64,000 nt of DNA from positions 186,001-250,000 of the forward strand of contig NZ_NEUF01000048.1 of the NCBI RefSeq assembly GCF_002910915.1, written 5' to 3'. This document shows positions 17,679 to 26,167 of the stretch, piece by piece. A model generated the notes under the pieces. That model had not been told where the DNA came from. It worked only from the letters and a program-made list of their open reading frames with translations, and searched no databases. The stretch is from Streptomyces sp. SM10. Its GTDB lineage: Bacteria > Actinomycetota > Actinomycetes > Streptomycetales > Streptomycetaceae. A program made the translations under genes and the position numbers. How positions within the stretch are numbered: the stretch's first letter is position 1; the number at the start of each line of letters is the position of its first letter.

Positions 17679-19687
17679 GCGGGGACCTCCAGAGGGTCGA
17701 GCTTGTTCGCTTTCCGGATCTCGTCGACGATACGGCCGATGATCTCGGTGATGCCGAAGTCCTTCGGGGTGAAGACGGCGGCGACGCCGGCTTCGATGAG
17801 GGCGCGCGCGTCGGCCCCCGGGATGATGCCGCCGGCGATCACCGGGATGTCCGGCGCACCGGCCTCGCGCAGCCGGTTCAGCACGTCGGGCACCAGTTCG
17901 GCGTGCGAACCGGAGAGGATGGACAGGCCGACGCAGTGCACGTCCTCGGCCAGCGCCGCGTCCGTGATCTGCTCGGGCGTCAGCCTGATGCCCTGGTAGA
18001 CCACCTCGAAACCGGCGTCCCTGGCGCGTACGGCGATCTGTTCCGCCCCGTTGGAGTGCCCGTCCAGGCCGGGCTTGCCGACCAGCAGCCTCAGCCGTCC
18101 CACCCCCAGGTCCTGGGCGGTGCGGGAGACCTTCTCACGGACCGCGGCGAGAGGGGTGCCGGGCTCGGCGGTGACCGCCACCGGTGCGGACGAGACGCCC
18201 GTCGGCGCCCGGAACTCACCGAAGACGTCGCGCAGGGCCCAGGCCCACTCGCCGGTGGTGACGCCCGCCCGGGCGCACTCGACGGTCACCTCCATCATGT
18301 TCGCGGTGCCCGCCGCGGCCTTCTTCAGCGCCGTCAGTGCCTCGGTGGCACGGGCCTCGTCACGGTTGTCGCGCCACTCGTGCAGCGCGGTGACGACCCG
18401 GGCCTCGTTCTCGGGGTCCACCGTCATGATCGCCGCGTCCAGATCGGCGGTCAGCGGGTTGGGCTCCGTCGTCCCGTAGATGTTGACACCGACGATCTTC
18501 TCCTCGCCGGCCTCGATCCGGGCCCGCCGCGCGGCGTGCGAGGAGACGAGCTCCGACTTGAGGTAGCCCGACTCGACGGCGGCCATCGCGCCGCCCATCT
18601 GCTGGATGCGGTCGATCTCGGCCAGTGAGTCGGTGACCAGCTCCTCGACCTTGGCCTCGATGACGTGCGAACCGGCGAAGATGTCCTCGTACTCCAGCAG
18701 GTCGCTCTCGTGTGCCAGCACCTGCTGGATGCGGAGCGACCACTGCTGGTCCCACGGACGCGGCAGCCCCAGCGCCTCGTTCCAGGCGGGCAGTTGCACG
18801 GCACGGGCGCGCGCGTCCTTGGAGAGCGTGACGGCAAGCATCTCCAGCACGATGCGCTGGACGTTGTTCTCCGGCTGCGCCTCGGTGAGCCCCAGCGAGT
18901 TGACCTGCACGCCGTAGCGGAAGCGGCGCTGCTTGGGGTTCGCGATGCCGTACCGCTCGCGCGTCACCTGGTCCCAGATGCGGCCGAAGGCGCGCATCTT
19001 GCACATCTCCTCGATGAAGCGGACCCCCGCGTTCACGAAGAAGGAGATGCGGGCGACGACGTCACCGAACCGCTCCTCGGGCACCTGACCCGAGTCACGC
19101 ACGGCGTCGAGCACCGCGATGGCCGTCGACATGGCGTACGCGATCTCCTGGACCGGAGTGGCCCCCGCCTCCTGCAGGTGGTAGCTGCAGATGTTGATCG
19201 GGTTCCACTTCGGGATGCGGTTGACCGTGTAGGTGATCATGTCGGTCGTCAGCCGCAGCGAAGGGCCGGGCGGGAAGACGTGCGTCCCCCGCGACAGGTA
19301 CTCCTTCACGATGTCGTTCTGCGTCGTGCCCTGGAGCCTGTCGGGATCCGCCCCCTGCTCCTCGGCGACCACCTGGTAGAGCGCCAGCAGCCACATCGCG
19401 GTGGCGTTGATCGTCATCGAGGTGTTCATCTGCTCCAGGGGGATGTCCTGGAACAGACGCCGCATGTCACCGAGGTGCGAGACGGGCACGCCGACCCGGC
19501 CCACCTCGCCGCGGGCGAGGACGTGGTCCGGGTCGTAGCCGGTCTGCGTGGGCAGATCGAAGGCGACCGAGAGACCTGTCTGGCCCTTGGCGAGGTTGCG
19601 CCGGTACAGCTCGTTGGACGCCTCGGCCGTCGAGTGACCGGCGTACGTCCGCATGAGCCACGGACGGTCCTTCTGACGTTCGGTCAT
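17675..19687 (-). CDS. meaA: B12-dependent ethylmalonyl-CoA mutase (MeaA/Ecm)
   Basis: A 670-residue single-chain mutase: an N-terminal TIM-barrel substrate domain (SVAFDLPTQTGYDPDH; TINATAMWLLALY; GTTQNDIVKEY) and a C-terminal cobalamin domain with the DxHxxG motif as LDGHSNG, His544 being the cobalt ligand. It isomerises (2R)-ethylmalonyl-CoA to methylsuccinyl-CoA. It lies directly behind ccr (8-base gap), which makes ethylmalonyl-CoA, and before the lyase. Methylmalonyl-CoA or isobutyryl-CoA mutase are the alternatives, but adjacency to ccr and the pathway set argue for Ecm. The ATG at 19687 follows a GAGG; longer upstream frames overlap ccr and are rejected. Confidence 0.88.
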   Translation of the reverse strand: MTERQKDRPWLMRTYAGHSTAEASNELYRRNLAKGQTGLSVAFDLPTQTGYDPDHVLARGEVGRVGVPVSHLGDMRRLFQDIPLEQMNTSMTINATAMWLLALYQVVAEEQGADPDRLQGTTQNDIVKEYLSRGTHVFPPGPSLRLTTDMITYTVNRIPKWNPINICSYHLQEAGATPVQEIAYAMSTAIAVLDAVRDSGQVPEERFGDVVARISFFVNAGVRFIEEMCKMRAFGRIWDQVTRERYGIANPKQRRFRYGVQVNSLGLTEAQPENNVQRIVLEMLAVTLSKDARARAVQLPAWNEALGLPRPWDQQWSLRIQQVLAHESDLLEYEDIFAGSHVIEAKVEELVTDSLAEIDRIQQMGGAMAAVESGYLKSELVSSHAARRARIEAGEEKIVGVNIYGTTEPNPLTADLDAAIMTVDPENEARVVTALHEWRDNRDEARATEALTALKKAAAGTANMMEVTVECARAGVTTGEWAWALRDVFGEFRAPTGVSSAPVAVTAEPGTPLAAVREKVSRTAQDLGVGRLRLLVGKPGLDGHSNGAEQIAVRARDAGFEVVYQGIRLTPEQITDAALAEDVHCVGLSILSGSHAELVPDVLNRLREAGAPDIPVIAGGIIPGADARALIEAGVAAVFTPKDFGITEIIGRIVDEIRKANKLDPLEVPA

Positions 19688-19695
19688 GGTGGACC

Positions 19696-21033
19696 TCAGA
19701 CGTTGCGGAAGCGGTTGATGGCGTCGATGTGCTGCTCGCGAAGCTCCGTGTCCCGCACGCCCAGGCCCTCGCGGGGCGCCAGCGCGAGCACGCCGACCTT
19801 GCCCTGGTGGAGGTTGCGGTGCACGTCGTAGGCGGCCTGGCCGGTGTCCTCCAGGGAGTAGACCTTGGAGAGCGTCGGGTGGATCTTGCCCTTGGCGATC
19901 AGGCGGTTGGCCTCCCAGGCCTCGCGGTAGTTGGCGAAGTGGGAGCCGATGATCCGCTTGAGCGACATCCACAGGTAGCGGTTGTCGTACTCGTGGTTGT
20001 AGCCCGAGGTCGAGGCGCAGGTGACGATGGTGCCGCCCTTGCGGGTGACGTACACGCTCGCGCCGAAGGTCTCGCGGCCCGGGTGCTCGAAGACGATGTC
20101 GACGTCCTCGCCGCCGGTGAGCTCACGGATGCGCTTGCCGAAGCGCTTCCACTCGCGCGGGTCCTGGTTGTGCTCGTCCTTCCAGAACCTGAAGCCCTCG
20201 GCGTTGCGGTCGATGATCGCGTTCGCGCCCATCTTCCGGCAGATCTCCGCCTTCTGGTCGCTGGAGACGACACAGATGGGGTTGGCACCGCCGGCCAGTG
20301 CGAACTGCGTGGCGTAGGAGCCGAGTCCGCCGCTCGCGCCCCAGATCAGCACGTTGTCGCCCTGCTTCATGCCGGCGCCGTTGCGCGAGACGAGCTGGCG
20401 GTACGCCGTGGAGTTGACCAGGCCCGGGGACGCGGCCTCCTCCCAGCTGAGGTGCTTCGGCTTCGGCATCAGCTGGTTGGACTTGACGAGCGCGACCTCT
20501 GCCAGGCCGCCGAAGTTGGTCTCGAAGCCCCAGATGCGCTGCTCGGGGTCGAGCATCGTGTCGTTGTGGCCGTCGGAGGACTCCAGCTCGACCGAGAGGC
20601 AGTGCGCGACGACCTCGTCGCCCGGGTTCCAGGCGTTGACGCCCGGTCCGGTGCGCAGGACGACACCCGCCAGGTCGGATCCGATGACGTGGTACGGCAG
20701 GTCGTGGCGCTTGCTGAGATCGCTGAGCTTCCCGTAGCGCTCCAGGAAGCCGAAGGTCGAGACCGGCTCGAAGATCGAGGTCCAGACGGAGTTGTAGTTC
20801 ACCGAGCTGGCCATGACCGCGACCAGGGCCTCGCCCGGACCGAGCTCGGGAACCGGCACGTCCTCCACGTGGAGGGACTTGCGCGGGTCCTTGTCGCGGC
20901 TGGCGACCCCGGCGAACATCTCCGCCTCGTCCTTGTGCACGGTCACCGCGCGGTACGACTCGGGGATGGACAGCGCCGCGAAGTCCGCGGCCGTGCTGTC
21001 CTGCGATTGGATCGCGTCCAGGATTTCCTTCAC
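19696..21033 (-). CDS. ccr: Crotonyl-CoA carboxylase/reductase
   Basis: A 445-residue zinc-less MDR-family enzyme that reductively carboxylates crotonyl-CoA with NADPH and CO2 to ethylmalonyl-CoA. It is the entry enzyme of the pathway and the supplier of ethylmalonyl and butyryl extender units. The length matches the known Streptomyces Ccr of about 447 residues. Visible are the NADPH site NVLIWGASGGLGSYATQFAL and the conserved IFEHPGR-type segment (IVFEHPGRETFGASVY). The GTG at 21033 has GGAGG seven bases upstream, which fixes the start although the frame stays open to 21282. It is the first gene of the minus-strand cluster. Confidence 0.95.
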   Translation of the reverse strand: MKEILDAIQSQDSTAADFAALSIPESYRAVTVHKDEAEMFAGVASRDKDPRKSLHVEDVPVPELGPGEALVAVMASSVNYNSVWTSIFEPVSTFGFLERYGKLSDLSKRHDLPYHVIGSDLAGVVLRTGPGVNAWNPGDEVVAHCLSVELESSDGHNDTMLDPEQRIWGFETNFGGLAEVALVKSNQLMPKPKHLSWEEAASPGLVNSTAYRQLVSRNGAGMKQGDNVLIWGASGGLGSYATQFALAGGANPICVVSSDQKAEICRKMGANAIIDRNAEGFRFWKDEHNQDPREWKRFGKRIRELTGGEDVDIVFEHPGRETFGASVYVTRKGGTIVTCASTSGYNHEYDNRYLWMSLKRIIGSHFANYREAWEANRLIAKGKIHPTLSKVYSLEDTGQAAYDVHRNLHQGKVGVLALAPREGLGVRDTELREQHIDAINRFRNV

Positions 21034-21270
21034 GGTGATGCCTCCGGCAGATCGGTTTTCCGGCGTCGAGGGAACGTCGGAGGTCCCCTGTGGGCAGGGG
21101 GGTGGTGCGGTGTGGAGGTGTGCCGTCGGTTCGGCGGGTGGTGCTCTGTGCCTGCTCGGTGGAGCAGAAGGGTTTGCCTGTGACGCAGGCGCCCGGGCGC
21201 GCTGACACGTGGTCTGCGGGGACAGCCGGCGTAGATGAGATCTCTGCACGCCGGCCGCCCGGACGCCTTC

Positions 21271-21299
21271 AACGTATGGCACTGCGTGACAGGTGGCAA
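21271..21299 (-). promoter_or_regulatory. Candidate ccr promoter
   Basis: Reading the minus strand, TTGCCA (21299-21294) is followed after exactly 17 bases by TACGTT (21276-21271), a fair match to the principal sigma consensus. It would start transcription about 230 bases before the ccr GTG. Confidence 0.45.
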
Positions 21300-21312
21300 G
21301 GCACCCAGTGCC
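21300..21312. promoter_or_regulatory. Dyad abutting the ccr -35 box
   Basis: GGCAC-CCA-GTGCC, a perfect 5-base dyad with a 3-base spacer, lies immediately upstream of the candidate -35. Activator or repressor binding is a guess from position. Confidence 0.35.
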
Positions 21313-21397
21313 AACAATTTCTCTCAGTTGTCATCTCGTAGGCACGCATGAGCAACATCATGGGCCGTATGTCGCGTTGGTCCCTCTTTTGTGGCGG

Positions 21398-22183
21398 CTA
21401 CGGCGCGGTGCGGTACACGTACGGCGTCGTCGTGCTCAGCGCCGTGAAGCCGAGCCGCCGCAGGATCGGGGCCGACTGATCCGTCGCGTCGACCTGGAGG
21501 AAGCGGTAGCCGCGCTCGGCGGCGACGCGGGCGCGGTGGGCGATCAGGGCCCGGTAGATGCCCCTGCCGCGCCACCCGGGCGCCGTACCGCCGCCCCAGA
21601 GGCCTGCGAAGTCGGTGCCGGGGTGGAGCACCATCCGGGCCGAGCTCACGGGCTCGCCGTCCGCGAGGACCACGACCGCGAGGAAGGTGTCGTCGGTCAG
21701 GCGGGCCAGGGTCTGATGGCGCAGCCGTGAACCGTCGGTGCCGAAGGCCAGCTCGTGGGCCCGGACCATCAGCTCCACCCCCGCCGCGTCGGACACCGTA
21801 TGCGCTTCCGTGTCGGCCGGGAGTCCCGCTGTGGTCGGCAGCCCGGCGACCGGGGCGACGAACAGGGTCTCCGGTTCCTCCGCCGCGAAACCGGCGGCCA
21901 GGAGCCTCCTTCCCAGATCGGCGGGCCGGTCATGGGAGTACAGCTTCCACTCGAACTCCGCGTGCCCGAGGGAGGTGTAGTGCTCCACCTGCGCGGCGAT
22001 CGCCGCTTCGGCCCGCGCGGGACCGAGGTCCGGAGCCGTCCAGACGACCCCGTTCCAGTCGTCGGTGGAGCCGACCTGGCGGACGACGTCGAAATTGCGC
22101 TCGACCCGTACGCCGGGACCTTCGGGGCGGGCGTGTTCGCGCATCTCGTGGTCGAAGAGGGCCAGCATCTCGTCAGAGTCCAT
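21398..22183 (-). CDS. GNAT-family N-acetyltransferase
   Basis: A 261-residue protein with two GNAT-like halves. The C-terminal half carries the acetyl-CoA loop as TAPGWRGRGIYRALI and the following strand RFLQVDATDQSAPILRRLGF. The N-terminal half (about residues 1-120) contains YTSLGHAEFEWKLYSHDRP and resembles degenerate GNAT folds. The substrate is unknown. It lies upstream of ccr on the same strand but is separated by 364 bases that contain a promoter, so it is probably a separate unit. Confidence 0.8.
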   Translation of the reverse strand: MDSDEMLALFDHEMREHARPEGPGVRVERNFDVVRQVGSTDDWNGVVWTAPDLGPARAEAAIAAQVEHYTSLGHAEFEWKLYSHDRPADLGRRLLAAGFAAEEPETLFVAPVAGLPTTAGLPADTEAHTVSDAAGVELMVRAHELAFGTDGSRLRHQTLARLTDDTFLAVVVLADGEPVSSARMVLHPGTDFAGLWGGGTAPGWRGRGIYRALIAHRARVAAERGYRFLQVDATDQSAPILRRLGFTALSTTTPYVYRTAP

Positions 22184-22310
22184 GCGCGCATCCGAGCACG
22201 GACGCCACCGCCCCGACCACCGGGTTTCCCGCCGCCGGTGCGTCGACCCGGCCGTACGGGGCAGACGGAAGTGATCTTGGTGTGGTCAGAGGAACAGGGG
22301 TGGGTACGCG

Positions 22311-23063
22311 ATGGGCATACGGACGCGCAGAGGCGCCAGGAAGGGCCGTCGGGCCGTGTTCGACGTGCGGCGGACGGCGTTCGGTTTCGCGCTCCTCGCC
22401 GTGCTCGTCTGCGGCGTGGGGCTCGCGGTGCGCATGGCGCTGGAGAGCGCGGGACGGCATCCGGTGGTCGCCGCCCTCTCGGCCGCGGGGCTGGTTCTCG
22501 CCGTCGCGGTGCTCCTGCGTGAGCGCCGCAGCCGCAGGGCGGCGGGCCGGGCGGCCGAGGCGGCCGTCGAGACCGCGTACGAGGTCGTGGAGGCGACCCT
22601 GGAGGAGCTGCCGGCGCCCGACGGCCTCCCGGACCCCGAGCCGTCGCGGCCCGTCGACTACGCGGCCATGGATCCGTACGACTTCGAGGAGGCCGTGGCC
22701 GGGCTCTGCCGGCGCGACGGCTGTGCGGACGCCGAGGTCGTCGGGGGCGCCGGCGACCTCGGCGCGGACGTGGTGGCCACCACCCCGGACGGGCACCGTC
22801 TGATCGTGCAGTGCAAGAGGTACACGAGCGACAACAAGGTCGGCTCCCAGGACCTCCAGCGCTTCGGCGGCACCTGCTACGCCGTCCACGGGGCCGAGGT
22901 GGCCCTCGTCGTCACCACCGGGGAGTTCACCGAACCGGCCCTCGAGTACGCCGAACAGTGCGGCATCCTCTGCGTCGGTCTCGACGAGCTCACGGCGTGG
23001 AGCGAGGGCTCCGTGCCACCGCCCTGGTACGCGGGTGCGGACGTGCGGCCCGCCGAGGGCTGA
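22311..23063 (+). CDS. Membrane-anchored Mrr-like restriction endonuclease-fold protein
   Basis: A 250-residue protein. Two membrane segments (about residues 24-44 and 51-67) lead into a basic/alanine-rich linker and then a PD-(D/E)xK nuclease domain of the Mrr/type IV kind (about residues 120-225). Active-site candidates are the Glu in DFEEAVAGL, Asp in GAGDLGADVV and the Gln-x-Lys in LIVQCKRY. This resembles the widespread two-TM 'restriction endonuclease' proteins of actinomycetes, whose targets are unknown. No methylase is adjacent. It is divergent from the GNAT gene and convergent with the TetR gene. Confidence 0.75.
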   Translation: MGIRTRRGARKGRRAVFDVRRTAFGFALLAVLVCGVGLAVRMALESAGRHPVVAALSAAGLVLAVAVLLRERRSRRAAGRAAEAAVETAYEVVEATLEELPAPDGLPDPEPSRPVDYAAMDPYDFEEAVAGLCRRDGCADAEVVGGAGDLGADVVATTPDGHRLIVQCKRYTSDNKVGSQDLQRFGGTCYAVHGAEVALVVTTGEFTEPALEYAEQCGILCVGLDELTAWSEGSVPPPWYAGADVRPAEG

Positions 23064-23082
23064 GAGGGGTCCCTGGCCGGGC

Positions 23083-23898
23083 TCAGGTCTCCTTCAGGGC
23101 CTGCTGGATCGTCCGCATGACCTCGTCGAGCGGCGCGTCCGTACGGGCCACGGCGACCAGCACCTCGCCCTCCCTGGACACCGACGCCGCGGGCGCCCTC
23201 CCGGTGTCACCGCCCACGGTCCGCCCCGCTCCGATGCCCGTGCCGAAGGTCTCCCGCACGATCGCGAAGGCGTGGTCGAGCTGTGTCTCCACGTCGCCCT
23301 GGCCGTCCGCCCGCAGCCATCGCCGCAGCACGTGGTTGTGGGCGGTCACCACGGCGGACGCGGCCACCTCGGCCAGGAGTGGATCGTCGTTGCCGACGTG
23401 ATGGTCGCGCTCGTCGAAATGGCCCAGCAGGTAGCGCGTGAACAGCCGCTCGTAACGGGCCACCGAGGCGATCTCGGCCTCGCGGAGCGTGGGCACCTCA
23501 CGGGTGAGCTTGTAGCGGGCCACGGAGACCGCGGGCTTCGCCGCGTACATCTTCATGACCTCCTTGATGCCGCGGCACACCGTGTCGAGCGGGTGCTCGT
23601 GCGCGGGAGCGGCGTTCAGGACGGCCTCGGCCCTGACGAGGGTGTCGTCGTGGTCCGGGAAGATGGCCTCTTCCTTGGAGCGGAAGTGGCGGAAGAACGT
23701 GCGCCGGGCGACCCCGGCGGCACCGGCGATCTCGTCGACCGTCGTCGCCTCGTACCCCTTCGTGGCGAAGAGTTCCATCGCCGCCGCGGCCAGCTCGCGG
23801 CGCATCTTGAGCCGTTGGGCGGCGGCCCGGGTGCTCGCGGCACTCTCCGGGGCGTCCGTCGCGGCGGAGGAACGAGGGGACTTGGCGGGTTGGGACAT
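23083..23898 (-). CDS. TetR-family transcriptional regulator
   Basis: A 271-residue regulator with an N-terminal DNA-binding domain (AMELFATKGYEATTVDEIAG, then VARRTFFRHFRSKEEAIF) after a 30-residue Ser/Ala-rich leader, and a larger ligand domain. The start is taken at the ATG 23898; a second ATG at 23916 is possible and neither has a strong ribosome-binding site. A 9-base-arm palindrome lies just upstream. The neighbouring 3-hydroxyacyl-CoA dehydrogenase gene, transcribed toward it from the right, suggests a fatty-acid or CoA-ester role, which is only inference. Confidence 0.85.
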   Translation of the reverse strand: MSQPAKSPRSSAATDAPESAASTRAAAQRLKMRRELAAAAMELFATKGYEATTVDEIAGAAGVARRTFFRHFRSKEEAIFPDHDDTLVRAEAVLNAAPAHEHPLDTVCRGIKEVMKMYAAKPAVSVARYKLTREVPTLREAEIASVARYERLFTRYLLGHFDERDHHVGNDDPLLAEVAASAVVTAHNHVLRRWLRADGQGDVETQLDHAFAIVRETFGTGIGAGRTVGGDTGRAPAASVSREGEVLVAVARTDAPLDEVMRTIQQALKET

Positions 23899-23918
23899 GA
23901 GGTGAACGTAACCCATCG

Positions 23919-23940
23919 CCGCAGGGGAGTGCCCCTGCGG
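23919..23940. promoter_or_regulatory. Palindrome upstream of the TetR gene
   Basis: CCGCAGGGG-AGTG-CCCCTGCGG: perfect 9-base arms, 21 bases upstream of the TetR-family start. It is a plausible autoregulatory operator, or part of the leader. Confidence 0.4.
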
Positions 23941-23973
23941 GGGCGGATCACCCGAGGGGCCGAGCAGCCCGCC

Positions 23974-24005
23974 CCACCGGGCCCCCCGCCCGGGGGGCCC
24001 GGTGG
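23974..24005 (-). terminator. Terminator of the hydroxyacyl-CoA dehydrogenase gene
   Basis: A perfect 14-base stem (23974-23987 with 23992-24005) with a GCCC loop, starting 32 bases beyond the stop of the minus-strand dehydrogenase gene. Confidence 0.8.
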
Positions 24006-24037
24006 CGGGCGACGAGGCGCCGCCTGCCACCGGCACC

Positions 24038-25819
24038 TCAGCGGCGGGCATATTCGCGGAAGCCGCGTCCTGTCTTGCGGCCGAGGCAGCCCGCGGCCAC
24101 CAGGTGCTCGAGCAGCGGCGCCGGGGCGAGACCCGGGTCGCGGAACTCGCTGTGCAGGACCTTCTCGATGGCGAGCGAGACGTCCAGACCGACGACGTCC
24201 AGGAGTTCGAACGGCCCCATGGGGTAGCCGCCGCCGAGCTTCATCGCCGCGTCGATGTCGTCGAGCGTCGCGTAGTGCTCCTCGACCATCTTGATCGCGT
24301 TGTTGAGGTAGGGGAACAGCAGCGCGTTCACGATGAAGCCGGCCCGGTCGCCGCAGTCCACGGGGTGCTTGCGCACCTTGACGCAGACCTCGCGGACGGT
24401 GGCGTGCACGTCGTCGGCGGTCAGCACCGTGCGGACCACCTCGACCAGCTTCATCGCGGGCGCCGGGTTGAAGAAGTGCATCCCGATGACGTCCTCGGGG
24501 CGCGAGGTCACCCGTGCGACCGCCACGACCGGCAGCGACGACGTCGTGGTCGCGAGCACCGCACCCGGCTTGCAGACCTTGTCCAGGGTCGCGAAGAGCT
24601 CCCGCTTGACCTCCAGGTCCTCTGCGACCGCCTCGACCGCGAGATCGACGTCGGCGAAGGAGTCCAGCGTGCCCGCGGACGTGATCCGGGCGAGCGTCTC
24701 GTCCCGGGCCTCCTCCGTCAGCCGCCCCTTGGAGACCGAACGGCCCAGCGACTTGGCGATGCGGGCCTTGGCCGTGTCCGCCTTCTCCTGGCTGCGCGCG
24801 GCGAGGACCACGGAGTACCCGGCCTTCGCGAAGACCTCGGCGATGCCCGACGCCATCGTGCCCGAACCGGCCACGCCGACCGAGGAGACCGTGCGCCCGG
24901 CCACCGCGCCCGCGCTCGACGCGGGAGTCAGGGCGTCCGGCACCACGTCCTGGCCGCCGGGGGCGTCGTAGGTGTAGAAGCCGCGGCCGGCCTTGCGGCC
25001 GGTCAGCCCCGCCTCGCTCAACTGCCCGAGCACCGGGGCCGGGGCGTGCAGCCGGTCGTGGGACGCCGTGTACATGGCCTCCAGGACCGTGCGGGCGGTG
25101 TCGATGCCGATCAGGTCGAGCAGTGCCAGGGGACCCATCGGGAGCCCGCAGCCCAGCTTCATGGCGGCGTCGATGTCCTCACGGGAGGCGTAGTTCGCCT
25201 CGTACATCGCCGCGGCCTGGTTGAGGTAGCCGAACAGCAGGCCGTCCGCGACGAACCCCGGACGGTCGCCGACCGCGACCGGCTCCTTGCCGAGCTCGCG
25301 GGCGAGCCGGGTCACGCTCTCCACGGCCGGCGGGGCGGTGAGGACGGAGGAGACCACCTCGACGAGCTTCATCGCGGGGGCCGGGTTGAAGAAGTGCAGG
25401 CCGAGCACCCGCTCGGGGTGCCGCGACTCGGCGGCCAGCCGGGTCACCGACAGGGCGTTCGTGCCCGTCGCGAGGATCGCGGTGGGGGAGACCACCGCGT
25501 CCAGCTCGCGGAAGACCTGCTGCTTGACCTCGTACGTCTCGGGCACGACCTCGATGACCAGCTCCGCGTCGGCGGCGGCCTGCAGGTCGGAGAAGGTGCG
25601 GAACCGGGCGAGGACGTCGCGCCGCTCCTGCTCCGTGATGCGCTCACGGAGCACGGCACGTGCGGTGGAGGCCTCCAGGGAGGCGACGGCCTGACGGGCG
25701 GCGGCCTCGCTGACGTCGATGCCGATGACCTCGCGGCCGGCCCGGGCCAGGACCTCGGCGATGCCGGTTCCCATGGTGCCGAGGCCGACGACGGCAATGG
25801 TGGTGAGCGGGGTGTCCAT
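24038..25819 (-). CDS. Tandem-duplicated 3-hydroxyacyl-CoA dehydrogenase
   Basis: A 593-residue protein made of two complete 3-hydroxybutyryl-CoA dehydrogenase copies of about 290 residues each, where the ordinary enzyme has one. Both copies have the NAD-binding glycine loop (VVGLGTMGTGIAEV and VAGSGTMASGIAEV), the conserved LHFFNPAPAMKLVEVV or MHFFNPAPAMKLVEVV, and the C-terminal GLPMGPLALLD or GYPMGPFELLD segment. The first copy has GTNALSVTRLA and the second TTSSLPVVAVA at the Ser/Thr-rich substrate loop. It oxidises 3-hydroxyacyl-CoA in beta-oxidation or reduces acetoacetyl-CoA toward crotonyl-CoA, which would feed ccr. The ATG at 25819 follows GGAG. Confidence 0.88.
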   Translation of the reverse strand: MDTPLTTIAVVGLGTMGTGIAEVLARAGREVIGIDVSEAAARQAVASLEASTARAVLRERITEQERRDVLARFRTFSDLQAAADAELVIEVVPETYEVKQQVFRELDAVVSPTAILATGTNALSVTRLAAESRHPERVLGLHFFNPAPAMKLVEVVSSVLTAPPAVESVTRLARELGKEPVAVGDRPGFVADGLLFGYLNQAAAMYEANYASREDIDAAMKLGCGLPMGPLALLDLIGIDTARTVLEAMYTASHDRLHAPAPVLGQLSEAGLTGRKAGRGFYTYDAPGGQDVVPDALTPASSAGAVAGRTVSSVGVAGSGTMASGIAEVFAKAGYSVVLAARSQEKADTAKARIAKSLGRSVSKGRLTEEARDETLARITSAGTLDSFADVDLAVEAVAEDLEVKRELFATLDKVCKPGAVLATTTSSLPVVAVARVTSRPEDVIGMHFFNPAPAMKLVEVVRTVLTADDVHATVREVCVKVRKHPVDCGDRAGFIVNALLFPYLNNAIKMVEEHYATLDDIDAAMKLGGGYPMGPFELLDVVGLDVSLAIEKVLHSEFRDPGLAPAPLLEHLVAAGCLGRKTGRGFREYARR

Positions 25820-26167
25820 CACGGGACTCCAGGGTGAGTGACGACTGAAGAGGAGCACGGCGGCGCGCGGGGCCGAAATCACAACCGGCGCTCTGTGCGC
25901 GGACATTGCACGTCGTGGTGCACGGTCCCGGGTGCACGGGGCACACCGGGGAAAGAGGTGACGGGCTCTGTCCCGAGCCGCGTCTCACGAACTGCCGAAC
26001 CGACAAGCACTCCGGGTGGCTGCGTCACCAGGCCACCTGAGCCGGCGGGTGTGTGTCCCGCTCACCTGAGCTTAACCGGCGAGTAACGAGCGCGCCAGCC
26101 CTGGCCGACTGTGCGCTGGCACACAGTTCCGCGAACACGGTACGTGCGCGCGGATAAACTCACCGTC
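25820..26167. other. Divergent intergenic region
   Basis: About 350 bases between the dehydrogenase (minus) and HEAT-repeat (plus) genes. TGCAC-GTCGTG-GTGCA near 25913 is a small dyad, and GTGCACGG recurs. TAAACT at 26155-26160 is a good -10 only seven bases before the HEAT gene ATG. No coding signal. Confidence 0.4.

Larger units (their letters stand above)
21034..21397. other. ccr promoter and leader region
   Basis: A 364-base non-coding stretch between the GNAT gene and ccr, both on the minus strand. It holds the promoter and dyad listed separately and an expected leader of more than 200 bases. The in-frame extension of ccr into it is Pro/Arg/Ala-rich and not protein-like. Confidence 0.6.

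Noticed and set aside
21034-21282. N-terminal extension of Ccr
   Set aside because: GTG 21033 has a strong GGAGG and gives the normal family length; the extension is Pro/Arg-rich.
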